Of a stretch of DNA of 64,000 nucleotides, positions 23,216-43,562 are shown in pieces (position 1 is the first letter of the stretch; each line of letters opens with the position of its first letter). The position numbers were made by a program, and so were the translations under genes. The notes under the pieces were generated by a model. The model was not told the DNA's origin. It worked only from the letters and a program-made list of their open reading frames with translations, and did no database searches. The DNA lies in NCBI GenBank assembly GCA_963693365.1, contig CAVNZM010000007.1:7502001-7566000 (forward strand), read 5' to 3'. Source of the stretch: Amoebidium appalachense. Taxonomy: Eukaryota; Ichthyosporea.

Positions 23216-24590
23216 CCAACAGAAGACCGATGATCTGCCTAATTGTTTTGGTGTGTCTTTTTTACTCTTAGGTGGAAATCTCCAGTGTTAATTGCATAAG
23301 AATGTGTGACCATCACCCGATGTGTAAAGCACGGAAGTTAGCGGCACGAGCTTTCATTTACTTCAATACATAAAATGTATTGCAGGAACCGTTGTAATAA
23401 CATCGAGTGCTCAAGAACTTTTCTCTGGGCGTTGGGCTGGGAGATCACAAAGCTGCAACCTTCAACCTCGCGCTGTTACACTCTCCCCCGAGATCTCTCT
23501 GAGTCATCTACCTCCAATATATACCTGCAACACACGTCTAATCTTCAACATATAACCTCGCAACCACATATTTATGCGCAGAGGTCCTGATGTGGACCCC
23601 TGCTTTAGTCAGTCCGTATACGTAAGTAGAAGTCAGTGAGTCAGGAACACGAGAAGTTGTGGCCAGGCAAGAACAGAACGCAACGCAACATGTTGCAAGG
23701 CCAGTAAGGAATCGGGCCAATCATAACGTTCAATCGCACATAGCTCAGCGGGGGACCTGACATCAGGAAAATACCAAAGGGTGCGCGTGTGTCCAATCGG
23801 ATGCATGGCGACAGCTTCACCGGTTCTCTTTTTTTCTCTTCTCATGATACATGAACTTTTATAAAGTATTATTTGACAAATATTGGGCAGAGAAACAAAG
23901 AATAAGTGGGTTATACTTTTACACAGGTCGTACGCCCTAATGTTATACCTACGTATAAGCGGAAACTACTACGGTCTGACCCCAACTCTTTCCAGCAGCA
24001 GGGCCTTAGACTTCAATATCAGGCATTTTCGTGAATCTGGATATGCCATTTTTCCTATAGTTTTCATATATTTAGAAATCTGCACAGTACCGCTCATATA
24101 TGTGGATTATCCTTATTCTCAAAGCCTTTGGTGTTTTCCTTTAGGATAGTTGCCGGTTAAAAAATTTAAGTTCTTATAAATCATCTATATCAGAATAACA
24201 TGCTAAACTCAAATCTGTGACTTCGAAATCCTATTTTGTAGACAGCACCCCCCGCTCGAAGAACAAAGGGGGATTCAACGTGGCGCTCTTGCGCCCCATG
24301 AGGTAGTCGAATAAATCTAAATACATTCCATCACTTTCTGGTTGCTCCGGCCGCTCGGACATCCGAGCGTCGTTCGTTACACTAGCTGGCACGCCCCACT
24401 ATATAGTAACTGTGCCCTCAATCTCATTATCATAGCTGAGATAGCTATCTTTATATATGTACAAGTATTCTGAGACTCGTCTAATAAGATACTGGCAGGC
24501 GAATGCGGGGCTCCCGTCTGCTAGATGGGGCCGGTGGCTCATGCCCCTCGCGCAGGTAATTATCCAAAACGTTAACTGTTATGAGAAAAC
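23216..24590. other. ordinary-complexity intergenic region
   Basis: About 1.4 kb with no homopolymer tracts. Short open frames (60-88 codons) occur, but none is recognisable. Confidence 0.5.
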
Positions 24591-24725
24591 GAATGTTGAA
24601 GAGTGTGTGTGTTTGTGATCCACGTCCTGTGTGTGTGCATGTGCTCATGTGTGTACACGTGTGTGCGTGTGTGTGTTCCTATGTGTATCACAGTGTGCAC
24701 ATGTACATGTGTGTGTGTGTGTGTG

Positions 24726-24775
<50 letters not shown>

Positions 24776-24925
24776 CACGGTTCCTGTCGCGAGAAACTAG
24801 GAGGTACGTGTGCGGGGAAAGTCTTTGGGCGTTTGGGACAGGAAGAGAGGGGTGGGGTGGGGGGAGGGGGGGAGTAGGGGGGGGAGGGGGAGGGGGGGGG
24901 GGGGCATATGGCCATACGGGGAAGT

Positions 24926-24960
<35 letters not shown>
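24591..24960. repeat. TG-rich then G-rich tract
   Basis: TG-rich sequence with (TG)n at 24705-24770, then G-rich 24846-24958 ending in a G-run of about 32 nt. Confidence 0.9.
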
Positions 24961-25699
24961 TTAGTACACACCTGTGCACCCAGGGCGACAGTAAACAGGA
25001 GCAGAACGACCTGCCAGGTCCTCATTCCACCACCAGAACCAACCTTGCGGGAACCCATATTGTGTGGGCAAATGACTCAACAACGCCGTTATAATTACGT
25101 GGCTACGCGAAGTACTTTTGAAAAGAAGTGTGCTTGGTTTGTTTCAGTACGTTTACTGAGTGCCCCCGTTACGTTTTACTGGGTGGTAACGTGCCATAGC
25201 TGCCCAAAACGCATTGCCGCGCTCGCTGCAAACAGCGCAACGATCTAGACAATTGGTACCGAGATGGGCACAAATTGTCCAATCGCATTTAGAGACCCCC
25301 AAGGTAGTCAAACTTTGTACCCCAAAAGTTTACATTACAGTATTTGACCCCGGTATCCGTTCTCCGTTCCTTATCGGGGCTATAAACACCCACTTATTTG
25401 CTCTTCAAAAATCCGTATCAGCGATTGGGCAAAAGCGTTTTTATCGTTTACCCTCCTCCCATTAGCCAATCAAATCGCATATATTTGCAGCTACCCCGGC
25501 CTCCCCTCACCTCCCCCCCTCCACGTCCGGATCTTTCGAACCCTACTTCTATTTGATCTCGTGGAGTAGAAAGGAGCCTACCGGCCCCAATCATATACCA
25601 CGTCACCAGCAGCTGGTGACAGCTGCAGCACACTCCAGCTGAGAGAGCTCGAACTTACATTTGCCTCCCATATGGTCCGGGAATCATGAAAACTTCCAG
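24961..25699. other. mixed sequence upstream of tentative exons, with a perfect hairpin
   Basis: No supported exon found. It contains a hairpin with 8-bp arms GTCACCAG/CTGGTGAC at 25602-25620. Confidence 0.45.
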
Positions 25700-26383
25700 T
25701 GATAAAAAGGAAACCTAAAGAACAAAGAGATATATACCAAGGAGCTTATGTCAATCACATTGTGCAAAAAAGTGCTGTAGCCTGTCTCGTTCCCTCTATT
25801 GTTCGTAGTCCCCCCTCCCCCCTCCCCCCCCCCCCGCCTCCCGCCCCCCTCTCCCTCCCCCCTTACCTGGGCTGTTCACCTCTTCATTCTTCCGTGTACA
25901 GTGTGTTCTCACCGCCATGAAGCTGAAGTTGGGTCTAACCGCCTTGTCGCATGCAATATGAGTGAACAGGCTGTCTCCATGCTCTCGTAGTTACATGTCA
26001 GTATTTCCCCTCCAGGGTTAAAATTCTACGTAGCTTTGACACCTTGACCATGCCCAAGGTCCCACCACACAACCTGAGTATTATTGTTATAGCACCCACG
26101 TATGTATATGGTATGGCTAACTTTGCCGGACTATTTGTGTGCCATGGACTGAATGTCTTGAGTACTCTCCCACCTTCAAGCGCCTCTCGTGCTTTGAAAA
26201 TTCTCTGTGGCAGCGGTCACTTTCTTCTGCGTTGTTTGCTTCATCACATAATTCCTTTTCTCCCCTACCTCCCCTCCCTTCCCCCTCCTCCCCCCACCCC
26301 CCCCTCGCCCTTCCAGGCGGGAGTTGCATGCCAACTGTGACCTTCCTGCAGCCGACTCTAGAAATTTTCACCTTCAGAGTTAA
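25700..26383 (+). CDS. tentative 3' exons of an unrecognised gene
   Basis: Four short segments join in phase: 25700-25804 (after ACTTCCAG, before C|GTAGTC), 25902-25986 (after GTGTACAG), 26016-26099 (after CCCTCCAG, before AC|GTATGT) and 26317-26383 (after CCTTCCAG, ending TAA). The joined frame gives about 113 residues of normal-looking protein, with phrases such as GAYVNHIVQKSAVACLVPSI, GSNRLVACNMSEQAVSML, RSFDTLTMPKVPPHNLSII and ADSRNFHLQS. No ATG begins the first segment, so earlier exons are expected. One implied intron (25987-26015) would be only 29 nt, far below the others here, which weakens that junction. No family recognised. Confidence 0.3.
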
Positions 26384-26743
26384 TTAGAGATTTTTAGTAG
26401 GTGACATCTGGACCATAGACGGCTCATTCTTCGATCCCTTAGCGGGGTTGGGGGGGGGGGGGAGGGGGGGAGGAAGAGGAGGAGGAGGGAGAGGAAGCCC
26501 GCGGGAGGGGGCGGGGGCGGCGGGAGGGTGGGCAGGGGGGGGGGTACTGAGTACGGGTGGGAGGGTTGGTAGGTGGGTGTTTGAGGGGATAATAAATGTT
26601 CTTTGAAGAAAGCCTCCGTAAAGGGCCACGTGTGCCGTTTACATGTGATAAGTTGTGTTGGGCAGGGGGTACGAAAACGAACTTTAAAGAGTTCGAGGAA
26701 GGGAAACACCAGCAGCCGGGAGAGAGAGACACAGGACGCCTTT

Positions 26744-26774
<31 letters not shown>

Positions 26775-27696
26775 GGGGGGAGGGGGGGGGGGGAGGGAGG
26801 GGCGGGGGGAGGGGGGGAGGGGGGGGGGAAAGTGGGGGTGGGGGGGGGGAGGGGGGAGGGGGGATAGCCCCCGTGGTATGATCATCGAAGTGCGCATGCG
26901 CAGAGGGATCTCCGAAACTTCCAGGCCCCGAAAACCTCACTAGTAAGGCTTCATGTTCAGAATTTCGAAAGCAGAAACCTTACGAGAATCGTGGTCAAGG
27001 TTATAACAGGTATCCGCTTACTGGCGCTGCGCGAATACACACCGTTGTCAAGACATGTCGTGACGTCTCCCCCACCGTCCTTCAACTAATATTAGCCTCG
27101 AACGATGCTGGGGTTTCCCTTTGCCGCGCCTTCCGGCATGCCGCCAGCGTTTATGCTGAATCTCGTGCTTTTTCTTGTTGGGTGTTGCCCCCAAATACTG
27201 GCAATATCTCAAAGTTGGTAAATATATATTGTGTGTATACGATGTACAAGCATGATATGATGTCGATGGTGTGCACGGCAGTGTGCATGTGCTCACTCAT
27301 GCAGCAGTTGCCTGCTCTGTGGCAGCTGCAGTGCCGCCAGCCGCTCTGCGCACCCGCTGCGGCGCTGCGGAGGCGGATATTAGCTTTGAAAATATCCCCC
27401 GCGGGTCTATGAAAATGTGGAGTAGTGCTCTTAAGCCCAATCATAAACGATTATTGAAGTAATTTCATGATCTATGAAACGGACCCCGTCGCGAAAGCCA
27501 CTGGATCCAGTTCAGTTGGCGGGTGCCGGTGATGAACGTGAAAAGCTCGGTAAGCTCTAGCAGTAGCTATACGTAGGAACTGTAAAAGAGATGTGGGGTT
27601 CCTTCCCGCATTTTTGTGGCAAGCATAAGCGGTAACAAAGCAGTTTCAAAAAAACAATATTAGAACATTGCAGTTTCCTGCACAAGCATCAGGAAG
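26384..27696. repeat. G-rich block and mixed sequence upstream of cyclin L
   Basis: G-rich tracts at 26447-26545 and 26742-26865 (the latter after a T-run), then about 800 bp of ordinary sequence up to the cyclin L start. The cyclin L promoter should lie in the last few hundred bases, but I see no clear TATA box. Confidence 0.6.
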
Positions 27697-36343
<8,647 letters not shown>

Positions 36344-36572
36344 GGAAGTCAGCAGGTATGACTGAAAAGATTTACTAGACTCTTGACGGAAAAGTAAGAA
36401 TTGTCGGGTTTTCGTTCAAGAATTATGTATTACTTTCCAATGTAGGGGATCATGGCATATGCAACTTGTTAACACAGCTGAACTATATTTGTGCTCCACG
36501 GCTTCTTTTCGATAAGAAATCTATAATAGGAACTTTTTTCTTTCCAAGAGCTCTAGCAGTCTAGTTCGTGAA

Positions 36573-36603
<31 letters not shown>

Positions 36604-36998
36604 CTTTTTATCCTTGGTGTGCATGCAGTGATCTTATATAAAACGATAAAAAAAATAGGGGGCTGTGTTTAACTCGTGTCTGACTCATTGCATGTGCATG
36701 GCCCCATTGTTTGCTGTCACATCTCCATTCGGAGGGTTAAAACTTGTCGACGGGTGTAAAATTGTCAGTAACTGCTGAACTGTTAGCCGTTAGGGCGTTC
36801 ATAAGCAATAAAATGCTCGTATACGTACGTAGTCACCATCGAGTGTCATAAAAAGCTGACGACAAGCTCGAGAATTCCGTGCATGTTTTGACACTAAGTA
36901 GAACCGTTAACAAAATCACATCACGGGCCCAGGTTGGCAACTTCATGAACTTGTCGACGTCGACCCACGAGCTTACGTAACTTGCGACCCCCTCCTCC

Positions 36999-37069
<71 letters not shown>

Positions 37070-37090
37070 CACAGGCTCTCCGAATCCCCA
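36344..37090. other. cyclin L 3' flank
   Basis: Ordinary sequence with a G-run (36573-36603), a candidate AATAAA polyadenylation signal at 36807-36812, and a C31-A21-(CA)n composite at 37000-37073. No further gene seen. Confidence 0.5.
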
Positions 37091-39186
37091 ACGCGTGTCT
37101 GTCACAGTGCACAGCAGTTGCAGTATTCGTAGGAAAACACACACACACCATGGCCACTAACTTGAACTCAGCTGGCCCACACGCGTACCCTACGCACCGT
37201 CGTGGCACGAGGCTCAGTCTGGCCATGATGCATCTACAATACATACATCACGCACCTAGTATACCGTGACGTACACCAATTGCAATGTTTCAATCCTAAA
37301 CAAAAACGCATATATATGGCAAACGTTTTTATGATCATGACTGCTGCATGTACAATTGTACATGTCATGTCGCTGCAACAGCTATTATCATTGCATAAGA
37401 ATCATAGGACTTTTGTACTATTACTGCAATAAAACAATATAAATATAATGAACGTGTCCACGGTCTGACATCTGATGTCTTGCCAACAACTGCACGTGAC
37501 GTCGACATTGTGCGTACGATACACATCGATTCGGAAGGCCTCTCGACTCGAGTCGCCATACTGCAGTCGTACATGTGTTGCCATGTCGGACGAGGTGAGA
37601 TGATAAGGTGTGTATGCGTTTTCGTTATTAAGGTAGATTTATTTTTTGTAAGCCAACTTACAGCTCACCAACTTGTGAAAACACCCATTCAGTTGTACCT
37701 GTAACACCTCTCAAACATGTCTCCGGATCCTGCGCATGCATGCACACCTGAAGTGATAAATTTGGCAACTGACAAAGTGCCAAAAGGGATAATTCCCATG
37801 AAACCATGGATATGAATGACAAACCAATAGATGTCGACGTATGCCATTCCATCATCATGGCCCCCATACACATTTTTCAGGTTTGTAAAAGCTATGCTGA
37901 ATCTAAAACTAAGAGTAGCATCTGCCACTTTCCTCCATTTCTTCTTTCCGATTGACATTTTCTAACACAAAAAGAAAAGATATATGCCGATAAAGAATGT
38001 GGGTTCACTGTGACTGATATCGATGTTTTTTCTGTACATTTGGAATCAGTAGGTGCACGCGAGACGCGTGAGCTTACGCACTCAGGTGCATGCCACTGCA
38101 TTGGCACCCAGGCTGTGAAATTAGGGCAACGAATCGTCCCTGAAACTCCGAAAAGTGTCCCTAAATTTTTGAGGTTAGGTCCACATATTTTTCAACCGAT
38201 TGCTCTAATACAGCCAAAATTATAAACAAATATTCCTAAAAACATTTGGTGGCTCTACTAGGGCCATCCAGATGAGAGAAAAGTAACCATAAATGGGCAC
38301 CAGCCAAAAACCAATTTTACACCCTGCTAGCACCGTGACCGTGCCGAGGCAGATTTATCGTGGGCTGTTTTGATTGGGTAGCCAAGTGCGGTGTTCTGGT
38401 AATCACCCGATTGGCTGCTGATGAATAATCAAGAGTGGGGGCAAATACCACATGTGGCTGGCGGTGGGCAACCTATTTTTATTTTGTAGATTCATCATTC
38501 AAGCACTTTTTGCCAGTTCAGAAACTCATAGTAAAAGCCATAAAAAGCTCTCAAGCTTATCATACTGATTAGATGTTTTAGACAATAGTTTATTATGTGC
38601 GTGCTTTGATGTCTGGCAAGTTCCCATGCGCCACCCTAGAGTTTCCACAGGATTATAAAAACCGAGCATCCCGGGCGGCAATCCGTTCAATTCGACGTGT
38701 ATGTTTGCCAGAAATTTAAATAATGGTGGATTAGTCGTGGGCGTGGCACTGCAATATGAGATAAATGGTACAATGTCACATAATAAATTCCGCCCAGAAG
38801 TGAATAGATACGTGGAAAAATTGCTAAATAAGCAAGAGTATGTGCGGATGATTCAATACAAATGACATTTTCTAGAAGATTTTAGCCGTTTCAGCCGACC
38901 AATCATCGACGAGGGCCGTGCCCGCGGAGCTGGCTCACAGAGTGTAAATATAGCATGCGAAAAAGTTCATGGCCAGCCGAAAAAACCAATATTTAAAGAT
39001 AAAGCGTTACTATTCGGTATTAGATAACAAAAAATAGTTGTCGTAGAAATAAAAAATGCATTTCTTTGCTAAAAAAGCTACCAGGGCGAGGCTCAATCCA
39101 GTACATCTATCGATGAATCTTGTGCTAGGTATGCACGGTTTTGTTTAAACTATCTGGAATGCACATGGAATGCGGGATCGGCGCTG
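37091..39186. other. ordinary-complexity intergenic region
   Basis: About 2 kb without long homopolymers. One minus-strand ATG frame of 89 codons (37689-37958, begins MSIGKKKWRKVADATLSFRF) is the best coding candidate but has no recognised family or splice support. Confidence 0.45.
37689..37958 (-). CDS. small hypothetical ORF (89 aa)
   Basis: ATG-initiated frame in non-repetitive DNA with a basic start (MSIGKKKWRK) and a hydrophobic middle (YWFVIHIHGFMGIIPF). Function is unknown; it could be a chance frame or an exon. Confidence 0.2.
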   Translation of the reverse strand: MSIGKKKWRKVADATLSFRFSIAFTNLKNVYGGHDDGMAYVDIYWFVIHIHGFMGIIPFGTLSVAKFITSGVHACAGSGDMFERCYRYN

Positions 39187-39365
39187 ATATCGAATAGGGG
39201 TTTACGCTGTTTACTCGAGGCAAAGAGAACCAGTCTCAGGTATGGGGGGGGGGGTTTTGCTCGGAATATCCCCTCAGCGGTATATCATGATCACGTACAT
39301 AGATGTCGGGTGGTGACTATATATCAGGGTTTACTTTCTCTACGAGACACCATAAATATCGAATA
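39187..39365 (-). mobile_element. solo 3'-tail copy of the non-LTR retrotransposon with target-site duplication
   Basis: A 159-bp sequence (39197-39355) nearly identical to the 3' end of the retrotransposon at 40.2-42.2 kb, flanked on both sides by the same 10-bp word ATATCGAATA (39187-39196 and 39356-39365). Read on the minus strand it begins TTATGGTGTCTCGTAG and ends GCGTAAACCCC. It is best read as an extreme 5'-truncated insertion of the element, though a short non-autonomous element sharing the tail is possible. Confidence 0.85.
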
Positions 39366-40207
39366 AGGAACGACTTTCCCACGGCCTCTGCATGTGTACC
39401 GCCTGGGCAAAAAAAAAAAGCTGGTGCCCAACGTCATTCATCGCACATATGCTCGAGCAACCAACAAGTTCGTGAATCCACGCATCAGCGTAGTAGGGGA
39501 TAGTGCAATTGTGTTGTATACCCACACAAGGTCAAAATCTTTAAAACAGCTCCCTGATAGTCACACATGCATGTTGTCGATACCAGAGAGCGAAGACTGC
39601 TGCAGTAGCTATAGGGGCCGTGGGTAGTGATAAGGTGCGATATATTGATGCCATAGACAGACAAGTCCAACGTTTTGTTTTGATGTACCTGGTTTTCTTT
39701 AGTGCATTGATTTCCTCTATATAGCTACCTATCTATCAATTGCATAAGTGCATAGGAGAGGAAATTGACTGGAGTCCTATGCAAGCCGGAGGACCGTCTG
39801 TTAGTGAACGTGGAGTATTTGTGGGTAAGTGTAAATCAATTTAACACGTTTAAGTGTGTGAGAAGTTTTACCAAAATGCACGTGTGCATGTCAACACTGA
39901 AACGTGTGGAAGAGCTTTGAGTTTCTTCAGTATAATATAATGTTCTGTATGCCACTGGGAGTGTGCCAAAATGCATGTACACACATCAACGTGAAAAAAA
40001 TTGCTTTCACCGAAGTCGAGTTGCATATGCAGTGGTACTGTGACGGGTCTTCCAACGGAAAAATGGGAATCAAAGATAATGATTGTCATATAATGTTACG
40101 TGGAAGACAACTGTATGATGCAGAATGATTATTAGCCATGAGAAAATTCTTGTAGGCTGTTGCGCGAGCAAACAATGCCTGTTTTTTTTATTTGTTTTTT
40201 TTATGCG
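39366..40207. other. ordinary-complexity intergenic region
   Basis: About 840 bp between two retrotransposon insertions. A 74-codon frame at 39904-40128 is not recognisable. Confidence 0.5.
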
Positions 40208-40412
40208 ATGATGTGATGGGGTTTACGCTGTTTACTCGAGGCAAAGAGAACCAGTCTCAGGTATGGGGGGGGGGGTTTTGCTCGGAATATCCCCTCAGCG
40301 GTATATCATGATCACGTACATAGATGTCGGGTGGTGACTATATATCAGGGTTTACTTTCTCTACGAGACACCATAAAGACTACAAGGAGAAATCAATTAG
40401 TTGGGGTTCCCC

Positions 40413-40458
<46 letters not shown>

Positions 40459-40490
40459 GGGCTCCCCTCGGGACACTCGGTATCAGCTGG

Positions 40491-40551
<61 letters not shown>

Positions 40552-42246
40552 GTGTGTGTGTGTGCGCGTGCGCTATAATTTTGTAGTGATGTGTTTCTCA
40601 AGCCAATCAATACATCTAATAAACAGGTCGTAGTTACGCGTGTTTAGTATAAAATCAAGGATGTTGTAATTTACAGGTAGGCTATCTTTCTGGGTGTCTG
40701 TTGTGAATGTGACGTGTGTGTGTTGCGGTATTATGTGGTCTATCAAACTACATTTGGCGATACATGACCGGTTAAACTGGTGTGTGTGTGTGTTGTTTGG
40801 GCATGCAAATGATGCCACCTTATACTTATTAGATCTCCACTGTATAGCACGTGTACAGTAAAAGCGTGGTAATTGATCAATAATACCATCAGCTAGAGAA
40901 AGACCAGTTCTACAGGAAGGTAATATGTATTTAGGTGTTATACACTTGCGAGTGCCATATTTGGCAATATGGTTGAGGCGGTCAGTATATATAAAACGAG
41001 ACATAAGGCTTAGTTTTTCAAGGTGTATGCTTTCATCGGGTCTAGTGTCGTGTGGTATCTTTTTCCATTTGTTATATTGCGTGATTATCTTGTGATTGTG
41101 TACATGTTTAATAAGTAAGTGGCAGTCCAAAGTCACACACACACTATTGCGGGGTTTATTTGTATTTGTGCCCAGGGGAGAAGGGGAGAGAGAGGGGAGG
41201 AAAGAGGGGAGAGGTGAGGAGGGGACAGGTCGGATAGAGAAGAGAGGGTGGGAGGGCAAATACTTCTTTAAGCGGCTTATGTGCTTATTGAATTTCAGCG
41301 CGAGATAGGATACTCTAGCAGCTATTGGGACCAGACCATATATCGAGAGCGTTACAGGCCCAGGTTTACAACAGTTGTTAGATAGAAAGGAGGCAACTTC
41401 TGCTTCAAGGAAATTTGCCAAGGGTTTAAGCGCTCTAGTTCTCTCTTTCTTGATCCAAGCGGCGAGAAGGGGTAAACCATATTCACATGCCGGGAAGACA
41501 AAAGTGCGAATAAATGTAAGTCTAATAGAAGGATGGAGGGGTGTGTCTTTAAAAATATTAGCCGAGAAGAAAGCTAACCGCTTACGAGCCAACTCTACCC
41601 TCTTTTCGACCATATGGGGAAACATAACACCAACAGAATCAACCGGAACACCAAGATATTTGTATTCTGGAACTATAGGTACAGGTTTAGATGATAATGT
41701 AAATGTGTGTAAATTGTTAGCTATATCAGGTACAAGAACACCACATTTGTCTATGTTAAGGATCATAAGGTTTGCCTTGCACCACTCTGACACTACATCG
41801 AACAATCTTTGCAGGCGTCTAGGGGTACGGGCAAGGAGGGACAGATCATCAGCATAGAGAAGTGCAGGCGGAAAGTTATTAATAGGGTCATCGTTTTCGG
41901 CGTAAATCTTGACAGCCAAATCATCTATAAATAGGTTAAACAAAAAGGGGCTAAGCAATGAACCCTGCAAGAGACCTCTAGTACGAGCAAAACCATATGA
42001 AAGATGCCCATTAACCACAGCTCTACCATAGGTTTGAGACAAGAGTGCTTCTAACAGAACACCAATGCAGTGTGGTACACCCCGTGCAGCAAGCTTTTCC
42101 CATAGGAGACCAGGGGAGACAGAATCGTAAGCAGTTTTCCAATCAATAAAGCCAACATATTGTGCACCAACTTGCATAGAATCGTGCAGTGCCATTATTT
42201 GAACATAACATGAATTGTTTTTACGAAAAGCGGATTATGATGTGAT
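40208..42246 (-). mobile_element. non-LTR (LINE-type) retrotransposon, 5'-truncated copy
   Basis: The insertion spans 40218-42236 on the minus strand and is bounded by a perfect 10-bp target-site duplication ATGATGTGAT (40208-40217 and 42237-42246). In element orientation the order is: reverse-transcriptase ORF (truncated at its 5' end), TAG, (CA)n of about 35 repeats, a short unique segment CCAGCTGATACCGAGTG, an internal A-run of about 40, then a 190-bp tail ending GTAAACCCC. There is no terminal poly(A), so the fixed 3' end is probably recognised by the reverse transcriptase, as in several LINE clades. The second copy at 60.8 kb has the same order. Confidence 0.9.
40573..42236 (-). CDS. reverse transcriptase of non-LTR retrotransposon (5'-truncated)
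   Basis: Open from the insertion boundary at 42236 to TAG at 40573-40575; the first in-frame ATG is at 42195 (540 residues from there), but the upstream codons AFRKNNSCYVQI resemble the conserved GFR..RS..QI motif, so the true start is lost. Counting from that ATG: motif A FIDWKTAYDSV (about 16-26), motif B GLLQGSLLSPFLFN (about 74-87), catalytic YADD at 104-107, then the thumb-type segment ending in WLEKHITTKL. No endonuclease or Cys-His knuckle is visible in what remains. The frame is uninterrupted, suggesting a fairly recent insertion, although without the N-terminal part it cannot act alone. Confidence 0.88.
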
Positions 42247-42836
42247 TGCACAAATTCGCTTCGCAACCTTGTTTATTTTGGACTAGCACAATAACGTTAG
42301 TTCGATACATCCCCCTTATGTCGCATGCATGTCGATGTGTATAAATATGTCTGCTATGGCGCATGTTTTTGACTACTGCCCCAAATTAATTAGGCTGTAC
42401 TTTACCTCAAACCATTGTGAATTGAATTCAGCAAGCATGGGATGAGACCAGAAAGGCAAACAGCCATGCCACATGCGCTTTATCAGTGCGATTTCACACA
42501 GAGCCACGGGTGCGCATCCCCCAAGCCGCATTATCGGCAAGGTCATGCAAGGAACTCGCACACACACACACACGGAGAAGCAATTTCAATATGCAGTGCA
42601 TACATCCACACATGCACAATTCATACCGAGCACAACACAGAGCACATCACTTAAATGCCATCACATTTTTTTCGATATTGCACATTAGATGTCCGACGAA
42701 GAGTAGCCTACACTGAACCCATAGAACAACCATAACCAGTGAAGTAGTCTGTTTAATTTCACCAGTTGCACCCATTAACCCATTGATTTTTTTTTTTTTC
42801 CATGCACACACAGGGTAAATATTCGCAATTCCCGTC
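42247..42836. promoter_or_regulatory. 5' flank of the orphan three-exon gene
   Basis: About 590 bp of ordinary sequence ending in a T11 run and a short CA tract just before the start codon. CACACACAGG at about 42805-42814 could be an acceptor of a non-coding 5' exon. No TATA box identified. Confidence 0.3.
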
Positions 42837-43460
42837 ATGATGGCCAGCGTCTACTATCGACCCTGGGAAGAGGGTCGTGAAGGTTCCCCCGTCTCCATCC
42901 CATCGGATGAAACTATGAGCGCTACACAGCAGCCACCACACCGCCCTTGGCCCGAGCAGCATGTGCACGAACACAATATGGCCCACAGAACATTTTCCGG
43001 CCCGAGCAGAGCAACTACACTTGCGGCTGCGTATGAATACGAGGCTGGCCATCCAGTGATATCCCTTCAGATGGACAGTATGAAGCGTGCCCAAGCTCGA
43101 CACGATAATATGAGATTCGAAGGGGTTCATTCTTACGCCCCGCGCCTGCCGCATGGCTACCCACCCATGAACCAGCATGCACGGCCGATTCCCGAACATT
43201 TCGACTTGCATAGTTCCAAACATGATGCTGCCCCACCCACCCACCTACCATATGATGCACACAGTCCATATTCGGGGTACACCACGCCAAACCCCGGGTA
43301 CTACTCCCCCGAGCCCTGGTATCGTCGTGGTCCCGTACCTGTGCACCCCATGTCGGCATGTTACTCAGAGAGCGGAAACCTAGAGACAAATCCATCGGGG
43401 CCCCCCTCTGCAGGAAGTGTCACAAGTGCGGATTGGGCTACATGGACTAGCCCAGCTGAG
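42837..43460 (+). CDS. orphan gene exon 1
   Basis: ATG at 42837 (a second Met follows immediately), open for 208 codons to AGCTGAG|GTATAA. Pro/His/Tyr/Ser-rich, with no simple-repeat DNA, so it is genuine coding sequence rather than a repeat artefact. Confidence 0.75.
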
Positions 43461-43531
43461 GTATAATTGATTAGTTGCCCCCCCCCCCCCCCACCTCCCC
43501 CCCCCTCCCTCCCCCCCCCCCCCCCAAAAAA

Positions 43532-43562
<31 letters not shown>

